From assembly GCF_020497125.1 (NCBI RefSeq), contig NC_059082.1, positions 54,768,524 through 54,832,523 of the forward strand: a stretch of DNA of 64,000 nucleotides, written 5' to 3'. This DNA is from Mauremys mutica. Lineage: Eukaryota > Chordata > Testudines > Geoemydidae. Both the position numbers and the translations under genes were made by a program. This document shows positions 31,204-39,012 of this stretch, piece by piece (the first letter of the stretch is position 1; the number at the start of each line of letters is the position of its first letter). Below the pieces are notes generated by a model. That model ran no database searches. It was given only the letters and a program-made list of their open reading frames with translations, and was not told the DNA's origin.

Positions 31204-32162
31204 CAGGGGTCTCAAACATGCGGCCCGCGGAGCTCTTCCCTGTGGCCCGCGGAGCTCCCCAGGGCCGCCCAGAGGGGGGGGCAAAGGGGGCAATTTGCCC
31301 CGGGCCCCGGGCTCCGCAGGGGCCCCCAAGAGAAAAGCGGAGGCTCCCGCCTCCGCCCCTCTCCTGGAGCCTTTCCCCCTCCCTTACCCCCCTTACCCGA
31401 GCGCGTCTCCGTCCGAGCGCCTGAGCCCCACCCCAATCCCAGCCGCGTGGGGAGGGGGCGGGGCTGGGAGCTCTGGCCTGAGCCCCACCCCAATCCCAGC
31501 CCTGCCCCCTCACCACGCAGCTCTGAGCGGGACGAAGCTCAGCCCTCGCCGGAGACGAGCTCGGGTAAGGGGGGGGCCGGGCCGGCCGGGGGGGGGGGAA
31601 GGGAAGCGGGACCCGCCGCCCTCCTCCTCCACCCGGCCCGGCCCGGCTCTGAGCCGCCGGGGCCGGGCCGGGGCCTGGGTGGGAAGCGGGACCCGCCGGG
31701 GCCGGGGCCGGGCCGTGGGGGGGGGGGAAGGGAAGCGAGACCCGCTGGGCCGGGCCGGGCCGGGGGGGGGGGGAGGGAAGCGGGACCGGCCGGGGCCGGG
31801 GTGGGAAGCGGGACCGGCCGGGGTGGGGAAAAGAGGGACCCGCCGCCGCCGAAGCGCAGCCCGGTCTTCGGCGGTGGGGGGCCCCTTCTGTTCCGGGACC
31901 CGCCGCCTAAGTGCCCCGCCGCCAAGCCACCAAACAGCTGTTGGTGGCGCTTAGCACTTTCCAGGAGGGAGGGGGGAGGAGCGGGGAGCCGCGCGCTTAG
32001 GGGAGGAGGTGGAGAAGAGACAGGGCAGGGGCGGGGCCTCATGGAAGGGGTGGATTGGGGGTGGGGCCAGGGGCAGCAAGGGGGCGTGTCAGTGATGCGG
32101 CCCTCGGGCCAATGCACTAGTCCTCATGCGGCCCTCGGGGTCATTTGAGTTTGAGACCCCTG
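31204..32162. mobile_element. 959-bp hAT element with GC-rich core
   Basis: The ends are CAGGGGTCTCAAACATGCGG and, read from the right, CAGGGGTCTCAAACTCAAAT. The 8-bp duplication AACTAGAG is perfect (31196-31203 and 32163-32170), defining a hAT insertion. Subterminal GCGGCCC words occur at both ends (31220, 31243; 32097, 32132). There is no transposase frame; the 318- and 219-codon frames are low-complexity artefacts. The perfect duplication indicates a comparatively young insertion. Confidence 0.92.
31560..31845. repeat. G-rich minisatellite inside the hAT element
   Basis: A GGGAAGCGGGACC-type word recurs about five times (near 31602, 31681, 31730, 31776 and 31805) with GGGGCCGGGCC spacers and G-runs of 8-12. 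Unit lengths vary from about 30 to 80. It is a strong G-quadruplex candidate on the plus strand. Confidence 0.8.
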
Positions 32163-33785
32163 AACTAGAGTGATTCCCACACTGGTCATCAGCAAGATTA
32201 GGACTTTCAGTCCAGAGTTCTACCATTTAGGCTTACAGAGTAGTAATAGTAGGCTGTTATCCTCTATGTGGACCAGTCATTGGAAGGGAATGACATACCT
32301 CCACCAGGAGGTTTACTGCTATTTGCTGGACAGAAAAGGAATTTTGGAACTCAGGATGTTCTGTTCCTGGTTGTGGAGGGAAATGTTCTCCTCCACTCCT
32401 ATTCTCCCCATCCACCCACTCAACCTGTCTCTATTCCCCGCCTCCATTCAACTCAGGCTGCTGCTTCCGCCTCCATGCTGCATGGGCACCAGTAGGGGAG
32501 GCACTGAGAGCAGAACAGAGAATCTCCTTGCTCTCAGTGCCAGTGCTGGGTGCCAGAGGAGCACTTAGTATAGGGGAAGAATAATTGCAGAGAAAGTGCT
32601 GTTCAGCCTTTGTTAGAGCATGCCAGGTAAAAATGGAACTATCAGAGATGTTGACTGCAACACACTAACAAGTCTGTAGTAAATATGTGCAAACAGCAGT
32701 TTCCAGAGGCTTATAATTTAGCTAAATTTGAGTGAATTTTCATAGAGACATCAAAAAGCACCTCTCTGACCCCAGGGCAACTCACTTGGCAAATTACTAG
32801 TGCCTGCTTCAAAGCATGGAGGAATTGAAGTTTCTCCACAGTTGTAATTTTTTTTTTAATTACCATTGGCAAACAATATATTTTCCCATAACTTCTGTTT
32901 TTGCTGAATTTTTCCCAAATATTTCAGCCTAGCATGGAAAACTGCAGTTTGGTAAAGTTACAAGCAACTGAAAACAGGGTTTTTATATAATGGGAAGTGT
33001 TAGGCAACCTTAACCACAGGCATTGCTGCCAACTCTGCCTATGTAATAAATGGGTGAGATTTTAAGATTTCTTGATAACAGAAAAAAAAGTGGAGTGAAA
33101 AAATAGGATTGAGCCTGTAACATGAATCACAACCTTTTCCCAGACAGAACAAGGGCAAAGGTGATGAAAATATCCATCCATAAACGTGTGTGGAAAAAGT
33201 AGTAGTGTTACTTAAGAAATGCAGCAGCCTGCAAAATTATTGTCTTGAGTCAGCCCATGGATTTATATGAGAAAACAGACAAATAAAAATCCCATGCATG
33301 AGTGTGTGACTGTGAAACATCTTGCCATGACATGACAGAAGACACTTGCATACCTCAACACACCCAGTATCTCGTCTCTGTCATCTCTACGACAACAAAA
33401 TTCTTCCTTTTACACTCATGTTTACATCTCCAAGAAAATGTAAAATTCACACATTGAAGGAGGGAACTGAAAAATATATTTATTAGTTTCATTTGTAATC
33501 ATGCAACTAAAAACAACAACAGCTCTTAAAGTCAACATTGTTTGTCAGATAACAAAACAGATGTGCCCATAGAGCTTTCATTTGTCCAGTCACTACATAA
33601 CTTTAAACAAACATTAATAGATGAGTGTGTTCGTGAGAAAGGCGGCCAGGGTAGCTGCGTTTTACACAGCTTCTCTGCAGACAGGATGCTCTCTCTTAAG
33701 AGAAAGGGAACTATAACTGGGCACAGAACATGTCCCCTGATGCAGGAACAGACCCTGCTTACCAGAATTTTTGGCCCAAGGTCGC
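32163..33785. other. Unique-looking DNA, no gene seen
   Basis: About 1.6 kb. The 132-codon frame at 32170-32568 shows no recognisable domain and is flanked by ordinary AT-rich sequence. I call no gene. Confidence 0.4.
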
Positions 33786-34096
33786 TAAGCCCTGGTCTAC
33801 ACTATGAGTTTAGGTCAAATTTAGCAGTGTTAGGTCGATTTAACCCTGCATCCGTCCACACGACAAAGCCATTTAGGTCGACTTAAAGGGCTCTTAAAAT
33901 CGATTTTTGTACTCCTCCCTGACGAGGGGATTAGTGCTAAAATCGACATCGCTGGGTCGAATTCGGGGTAGTGTGGATGCAATTCGACAGTATTGGCCTC
34001 CGGGAACTATCCCAGAGTGCTCCATTGTGACCGCTCTGGACAGCACTTTCAACTCAGATGCACTAGTCAGGTACACAGGAAAAGCCCGGGGAGCTT

Positions 34097-34342
34097 TTGA
34101 ATTTCATTTCCTGTTTGGCCAGCGTGGCGAGCTCATCAGCGCAGGTGACCACGCAGTCCCAGAATCGCAAAAGAGCTCTAGCATGGACTGAACGGGAGGA
34201 ACTGGATCTGATCGCTGTATGGGGAGATGAATCTGTGCTATCAGAACTCCGTTCCAAAAGACGTAATGCCAATATATATTCCAAAATCTCCAAGGGCAAA
34301 TGTGAGGTGTTTACAATGCTCACAACTACAGCGGTGATCTGA
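34097..34342 (+). pseudogene. Harbinger ORF1 Myb/SANT domain in copy C (best preserved, truncated)
   Basis: The plus-strand frame contains QNRKRALAWTEREELDLIAV, then WGDESVLSELRSKRRNANIY and SKISKGKCEV before it loses homology. This is the first two helices and part of the third of the Harbinger trihelix/SANT DNA-binding domain, with the conserved tryptophans of AW and VWG. The usual continuation (a 'DRGHNRD...CRVKIKELRQAY'-type segment) is absent because the element is internally deleted at about 34300. Translation could start at the ATG at 34097 (MNFISCLASV), but in intact relatives the start is probably further in, near the CAGTCCCAGAATCG segment. A truncated domain of this kind could at most bind element ends; expression is unknown. 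Confidence 0.75.
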
Positions 34343-34504
34343 GCGGACTCCCGCTTGCAGTGCTATGGCGTATGCGTGGGCAATCCAGGAAAAAGGGCGA
34401 GAAATTATTGTCTGCTGTTGCTTTCACGGAGGGAGGGAGGGAGAGGAGGGGTCACTGCAAAACCACCCACAGCTACCTTGTCCGTTATCTCAATTTTTTT
34501 AATT

Positions 34505-34548
34505 AATAAAGAAAGAATGCATGGTTTCAAAACAATAGTTACTTTATT
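34505..34548. promoter_or_regulatory. Opposed polyadenylation signals in copy C
   Basis: AATAAA at 34505-34510 (plus) and TTTATT at 34543-34548 (minus AATAAA). The segment GAATGCATGGTTTCAAAA between them recurs inverted in copy D at about 38062-38080, as expected for copies in opposite orientation. Confidence 0.6.
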
Positions 34549-34584
34549 TTGAAGGGGGGAGGGTGGTGCCTTACAGGGAATTAA

Positions 34585-34935
34585 AATCAACAAAGGGGGC
34601 GGGTTTGCATCAAGGAGAAACACACACAACTGTCACTCCATAGCTTGGCCAGTCATGAAAATGGTTTTCAAAGTCTCTGTGATAATCGGTGTCTGGCTGC
34701 TCAAAATCGGACGCCAGGTGATTTGCCCCAACCTCCCACCCCACCATAAATGTCTCCCCGTTACTCTCACAGATATTGTGTAGAACACAGCAAGCAGCAA
34801 TAACAACGGGAATGTTGCTTGTGCTGAGGTTGGTTGCGAGCTTTTAAGGTCCAAAGGCACATTCTACCACCATTCTGCACTTCCTCAGCCTATAGTTGAA
34901 CTGCTTCTTACTACTGTCTAGGTTTCATGAGCCAT
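34585..34935 (-). pseudogene. Harbinger transposase C-terminal fragment in copy C
   Basis: Read on the minus strand from about 34935, the sequence gives CSHGS/LPWLMK-type remnants, then a CRMVVECAFGP-like stretch, SNIPVVIAACCVLHNICES, GETFMVGWEVGANHLAS and ETLKTIFMTGQAME, stopping near 34630. This is the end of the DDE_Tnp_4 nuclease, including the ECAFG region with the last catalytic Glu. The catalytic Asp residues are missing because the captured foreign segment begins immediately upstream, after the GGGAGCAAGAGGTAG junction near 34955. The fragment is therefore inactive. Copy D carries the same fragment on the plus strand. Confidence 0.75.
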
Positions 34936-34959
34936 GGGAGCAAGAGGTAGGCGTGACCG

Positions 34960-35240
34960 CATGGTGCTGCCGGCTGGGAGAGCAGACTGAGGCAGAAGCC
35001 TCCAGCTCGCATGATATTCCAGGCAAGACTGAATCTCCATGAGACGAAACTTAAAGAAGAGAATGACCTGGAGTCACTCCCATTCGGCGCTCTAAAAGGA
35101 GAATAGCCACATCTGTCCAGGCGCCCCTGATTGACCTCACTGAGGTCTGCCAGGAGCACCCAGGAGACGTACGATGGCTATCAGTCCTACTGCACTGTCT
35201 GCCGCGAAGGCAAGAAGCTGCTGCTGTGTAGCAATGTAGT
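34960..35240 (+). pseudogene. Captured segment with DNMT3B relic in copy C
   Basis: The plus strand reads MIFQARLNLHETKLKEENDL near 35010-35080, then APLIDLTEVCQEHPGD near 35120-35170. In a shifted frame at 35174-35235 it reads [20 protein letters not shown]. These match, in order, the segments of copy D that precede and begin the DNMT3B ADD domain. One Cys of the CC pair is Arg here and the zinc cluster is cut off after LLCSN. It is non-functional as protein, but it demonstrates that the capture predates the split between copies. Confidence 0.75.
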
Positions 35241-35940
35241 CCTGCGTCTGCCAGCAGCACCCAGGAGATGTACGGTGACGGTGAGCTGAGCGGGCTCCCG
35301 CTTGCAGTGCTATGGCGTCTGCGCAGTTAACCCAGGAAAAAAGCTGTGAAACAATTGTTTGCCATTGCTTTCACGGAGGGAGGGGCGACTGACGACATGT
35401 ACCCAAAACCACCTGTGACAATGTTTTTGCCCCATCAGGCATTGGGAACTCAACCTAGAATTCCAATGGGCGGCGGAGACTGCGGGAACTGTGGGATAGC
35501 TACCCACAGTGCAACGCTCTGAAAATCGATGCTAGCCTCGGTACTATGGACGCACTCTGCCGACTTAATGCGCTTAGTGGGGACACACACAATGGACTGT
35601 ATAAAATCGATTTCTAAAAAATCGACTTCTATAAAATCATTCTAATTTCGTAGTGTAGACATACCCTAAGTTCATAATTGCTACCAGTTACTCCCAACAG
35701 AAACCCTTCTGGTACCAGTGACACATCAGTGACGTAGATTGCACCAGGAAATGGGAGGAGACAAGCTGTGGCAGTAGCCAAGGTCAGGGGCTGCACATGC
35801 TTTCTCCACAAAGCTGACAGCACTCCTCAGTCCTGACCTGCAGCATTCCCTGCTGTTCCAGTCCTGAGCCTCCCTGATTCAGCTGCCAGTTGTGCTAGAC
35901 TGGGTGGTGGTTCTGTAACATGAGTGTCCAGAGGCTAGAC

Positions 35941-36245
35941 CAGGGGTCGTCAACCTTTCTGAAGTACTGTGCCGAGTCTTCATTTATTCACTCTAATTTT
36001 AAGGTTTCGCGTGCCAGTAATACATTAGCATTTTTAGACGGTCTCTTTCTACAAGTCTATAATATATAACTAAACTATTGTTGTATGTAAAGTAAATAAG
36101 GTTTTTAAAATATTTAAGAAGCTTCATTTAAAATTAAAATGCAGAGCCCCCCGGGCCGGTGGCCAGGACCCAGGCAGTGAGAGTGCCATTGAAAATCAGC
36201 TCGTGTGCCACCTTTGGCACGCATGCCATAGGTTGCCTACTCCTG
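35941..36245. mobile_element. hAT MITE between Harbinger copies C and D
   Basis: The ends are CAGGGGTCGTCAACC and GGTTGCCTACTCCTG. The 8-bp duplication GGCTAGAC is perfect (35933-35940 and 36246-36253). It is the same family as 11952-12221 in inverted orientation. Non-coding. Confidence 0.93.
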
Positions 36246-36779
36246 GGCTAGACCTACAATCATTCATCCTCATTCACTTTGAGCATAAGCCTCAAGTTGA
36301 ATCCCCAAGTCCAGTTGTTGAATTAGCCCTCTAACCTGCCCCCTGTCGAACCAGTGTGATTAAGCAGAACAGGGTTCTTTAAAGTAATACAACTTAGGGT
36401 ATGTCTACACTACGAAATTAGGTTGATTTTACAGACGTCTATTTTTAGAAATCGGTTTTATACAGTCGATTGCGTATGTCCCCACTAAGCGCATTAAGTT
36501 GGCGAAGTGCGTCCTCACTACCATGGCTAGCATTGACTTATGGAGCGGTGCACTGTGGGTAGCTATCCCACAGTTCCTGCAGTCTCCGCTGCCCATTGGA
36601 ATTCTGGGTTAAGCTCCCAATGCCTGATGGGGCAAAAACATTGCCGCAGGTGGTTTTGGATACATGTCATCAGTCGCCCCTCCCTCCATGAAAGCAATGA
36701 CAGACAATCGTTTCTTGCCTTTTTTCCTGGGTTACTGGTGCAGACACCATACCATGGCAAGCATGGAGCCCGCTCAGCT

Positions 36780-36893
36780 CACCGTCATGGCTGCTGTTGT
36801 GGGCGAATCTACTGTGGGGATTGCTGTGATCCAAGTAGCCAATGCAATCATTGACGTTCTGTTATCAAGGAAATGACTCTGGGAAATGTGTGG
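36780..36893 (+). pseudogene. Harbinger transposase fragment upstream of the capture
   Basis: The plus strand reads GESTVGIAVIQVANAIIDVL then LSRK, stop, LWEMCG. This corresponds to the helix-turn-helix portion ahead of the DDE core (family pattern GVGKSTVGAAVIQVA.AI...LL......LGN). Homology stops at about 36893, a few bases before the foreign DNMT3B sequence. The preceding MASMEPAQLT stretch near 36760 is the typical beginning of the transposase frame in these elements, so a deletion joins the N-terminus directly to this helix. Confidence 0.75.
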
Positions 36894-36899
36894 GCCTTT

Positions 36900-37420
36900 T
36901 TAGATTTTAGGTGCATCATATTCCTGTCCTTTGTCACTGGTGAAGAACTCTTGCAGCCGTACATTCCAGTCCAGTCGGCGCTGTAACACCCCATAGCACT
37001 TCTGTGGCTGACACATGTAACAGCTCCAGGGCTTTTGCTCTTTTGCCTTGGCCGAGGTACCTTGCCCTAACCAGGACCTCCAAGCATTCGACACCGAAGC
37101 ACCTGCAGCAGCTGGCATTACTACACAGCAGCAGCTCCTTGCCTTCGCAGCAGACGGTGCAGTAGGACTGGTACCCGTCCTCGTCGGACATGTAGCTTGG
37201 CCGGGGGTTCTGGGAACATCTTCCCTGCCCGGCTCCTAGCAACCTCCAGGGCATGGTGTACGGCTCCACCACTTCCCCTGCAACTCTGCTCTCCTGCTCC
37301 CCAGTGATGAGCTCGGGGGATCCGTTCTGAACCTCCTGGGTGCTGCTGGCAGACATGGTACTGCTGCTCTGGGAAGACTCCTTGGAATCCTCCTCAGTGA
37401 GGTCGATCGGGACGCCTGGA
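36900..37420 (-). pseudogene. DNMT3B: Captured DNMT3B fragment (pre-PWWP stretch plus ADD domain) inside Harbinger copy D
   Basis: Read on the minus strand, one frame gives [18 protein letters not shown] (about 37410-37357), [18 protein letters not shown], then after a linker [18 protein letters not shown] and [18 protein letters not shown] (about 37190-37085). A frame slip follows, then [18 protein letters not shown] and [23 protein letters not shown] and a stop at 36900-36902. This is the ADD (GATA-like plus PHD-like zinc) domain of a de novo DNA methyltransferase. WSCYMC.PQ.C.GVL.RR.DWNVRLQ.FFTSD fits DNMT3B better than DNMT3A ([21 protein letters not shown]). The PWWP domain and the whole catalytic domain are absent. 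A zinc-ligand Cys is Gly (RCFGVEC for RCFCVEC) and the frame is broken after LEVLV, so it is not a working domain. Confidence 0.88.
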
Positions 37421-37598
37421 CAGGCATGGCCATCCTCCTCTTAGAGCACCGAATGGGAGCCAGATACTCCAGGTCATTCTCTTCTTCAAGTTTCATCTCA
37501 TGAAGATTCAGTCCTGCCTGGAATATCATGCGAGCTGGAGGCTTCCGCCTCAGGCTGTTCCCCCAGCTGGCAGTACTGCGTGGTCGCACCTACCCCAG
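37421..37598 (-). other. Rest of the captured segment, origin unknown
   Basis: Between the DNMT3B-like IDLTEEDS stretch and the resumption of transposase at about 37598, the minus strand has overlapping open frames, for example LHEMKLEEENDLEYLAPIRC and QLGEQPEAEASSSHDIPG. It is conserved in copies B and C, so it was acquired with or before the DNMT3B part. It could be further DNMT3B N-terminal coding sequence that I do not recognise, another host exon, or lineage-specific transposon sequence. At the right junction GGTAGG words are duplicated (CCTACCCCAGCCTACCCC). Confidence 0.45.
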
Positions 37599-37962
37599 CC
37601 TACCCCTTGCTCCCATGGCTCATGAAGCCTGGACAGTAGTAAGGAGCAGCTTAACTATAGGCTGAGCAAATGCAGAATGGTGGAAGAATGTGCCTTTGGA
37701 CGTTTAAAAGCTCGCTGGCGCTGTTGGTCAGACCTCAGCGCAACCAACATTCCCATTGTTATTGCTGCTTGCTGTGCGCTTCATAATATCTGAGAGAGTA
37801 AGGGGGAGATGTTTATGGCGGGGTGGGAGGTTGAAGCAAATCACCTAGTGTCCAATTTTGAGCAGCCAGACAACAGGGTGATTAAAAGAGCACAGCAAGG
37901 CACGCTGCACATCAGAGAGGCTTTGAAAACCATTTTCATGACTGGCCAGGCTTCAGTGTGAC
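37599..37962 (+). pseudogene. Harbinger transposase C-terminal fragment downstream of the capture
   Basis: The plus strand reads AYPLLPWLMKP-type remnants, then EQLNYRLSKCRMVEECAFGR, LKARWRCWSDLSATNIPIVI, AACCALHNI, stop, then ESKGEMFMAGWEVEANHLVS and REALKTIFMTGQASV with a stop at about 37960. This is the end of the DDE_Tnp_4 domain. The third catalytic acid (Glu of ECAFG) is present, but the two Asp residues lay in the part replaced by the capture. One in-frame stop and probable slips confirm a pseudogene. The polyadenylation signal at 38047 follows. Confidence 0.85.
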
Positions 37963-38046
37963 AGTTGTGTGTGTTTCTTCTTGATGCAAACCCGCCCCCT
38001 TTGTTGATTTTAATTCACTGTAAGCCAACCACCCTCTCACCTTCAA

Positions 38047-38088
38047 AATAAAGTAACTCCTTTTGAAACCATGCATTCTTTCTTTATT
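38047..38088. promoter_or_regulatory. Opposed polyadenylation signals in copy D
   Basis: AATAAA at 38047-38052 (plus, after the transposase) and TTTATT at 38083-38088 (minus, after ORF1). This is the same tail-to-tail hinge as in copies A, B and C. Confidence 0.6.
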
Positions 38089-38180
38089 AATTAAAAAAAA
38101 TAATGAAATAATGGACAAGGTACCCCGGGTGGGTTCGGGGAGGAGGGAAGGACAAGGCCACATAGCTTATTGTAGCCACA

Positions 38181-38600
38181 CTAAAAAATCAAACTGTTTG
38201 AATGACAGCCTTCTGTTGCTTGGGCCATCCTCTGGAGTGGAGTGGCTGGGTGCCCAGAGCCTTTCCCCCCACCCCGCGTTCTTGGGCATCTGGGTGAGGA
38301 GGCTATGGAACATAGGGAGGAGGGTAGGCGGTTATACAATGGATGCAGCGGGGGGGGTCTGTGCTCTTGTTGGCTTTCCTGCAGCTCCAACAGACGCTTC
38401 ATCATGTCCATTTGCTCCCCCACTAGCCTCAGCATTGCGTCCTGCCTCCGCTCTTCACGCTCACTTAATTCTTTCCTGGCCTCTGCCACTGAATGCCTCC
38501 ATGCATTAAACTGTGCCCTATGAGTACAGGAGGACTGCATGAGCTTGGAAAACAGGTCATCACGAGTGCATTTTTTTGCCTTCTAATTTGCGATAACTTC
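38181..38600 (-). pseudogene. Harbinger ORF1 C-terminal coiled coil in copy D
   Basis: The minus strand reads KNALVMTCFPSSC-type remnants, then in frame MQSSCTHRAQFNAWRHSVAE, ARKELSEREERRQDAMLRLV, GEQMDMMKRLLELQESQQEH, RPPPLHPL and a Ser/Pro/Arg tail (SIASSPRCPRTRGGGKGSG). This is the standard ORF1 C-terminus: a charged helix, a leucine-rich helical stretch with L and M at heptad spacing, and a basic proline/serine tail. The ORF (119 codons from the ATG at 38540) ends at 38181. The SANT domain that should precede it is deleted; sequence from 38600 on is the subterminal region. The protein would lack DNA binding. Confidence 0.8.
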
Positions 38601-39012
38601 AGGGACAGAGATGATAGGGGGAGCGTAGAAACATTCTGGGGGGACTGCATGGTCACCTGTGCTGCTGAGTTTACCACGCTGACCAAACAGGAAATGAAAT
38701 TCAAAAGTTCCCAGGGCTTTTCCTGTGTACCTGGCTAGTGCATCGGAGTTCAAAGTGCTGTCCAGAGTGGTCACAATGGAGCACTCTGGGATAGCTCCCA
38801 GAGGCCAATACCGTTGATTTGCGTCCACACTACCACAAATTCGACCCAGCGATGTCGATTTCAGCGCTACTCCTCTCACCGGGGAGGAGTACAGAAGTCG
38901 ATTTTAAGAGCCCTTTAGGTCAACGGAACGGGGTTGGTTGTGTGGACGCAGTCATTTTTAAATCGACTGTACGCGGCTAAATTCGACCCAACCCTGTAGT
39001 GTAGACCAAGCC

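Larger units (their letters stand above)
33789..35666. mobile_element. Harbinger copy C, TAA-flanked, non-autonomous, with DNMT3B relic
   Basis: It begins GCCCTGGTCTACACTATGAG and ends GTAGTGTAGACATACCC, flanked by perfect TAA duplications (33786-33788 and 35667-35669). From left to right it holds a plus-strand ORF1 SANT domain, opposed polyadenylation signals, the minus-strand C-terminus of the transposase, and the captured segment ending with the DNMT3B signature, then the right subterminal region. The SANT frame joins directly to 3' sequence and the transposase lacks its catalytic core, so it depends on another element for movement. Confidence 0.92.
36397..39012. mobile_element. Harbinger copy D, TTA-flanked, carrying a captured DNMT3B fragment
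   Basis: It begins GGGTATGTCTACACTACGAA and ends AGTGTAGACCAAGCC, flanked by perfect TTA duplications (36394-36396 and 39013-39015). It lies in the opposite orientation to copies B and C. From left to right it contains the subterminal region, a plus-strand transposase piece, about 700 bp of foreign DNA (36903-37598), the plus-strand transposase C-terminus, opposed polyadenylation signals, the minus-strand C-terminal part of ORF1, and the other subterminal region. The foreign DNA replaces the catalytic core of the transposase, so the copy is non-autonomous and analogous to a Pack-type element. Confidence 0.93.

Noticed and set aside
31192..32148. 318- and 219-codon frames on the plus strand and a 192-codon frame on the minus strand
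   Set aside because: They lie wholly inside a hAT element with a G-rich core. Composition explains the openness, and the ends of the frames coincide with the element.
31206..32162. CpG island promoter of a host gene
   Set aside because: The GC-rich block is bounded exactly by hAT termini with an 8-bp duplication, and no exon follows. It may behave as a CpG island, but it is not evidence for a gene.
36900..37356. A functional stand-alone ADD/PHD reader protein encoded by the transposon
   Set aside because: There is a frame slip after LEVLV, a zinc-ligand Cys is replaced by Gly, and no complete copy is seen among the three. I keep it as a captured pseudogene fragment.
36900..37420. DNMT3A as the source of the captured ADD domain
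   Set aside because: The WSCYMC.PQ.C.GVL.RR.DWNVRLQ.FFTSD pattern and the CCEG.ELLLCSN.SCCRC pattern follow DNMT3B; DNMT3A has [14 protein letters not shown] and CCGGREVLMCGNNNCC.
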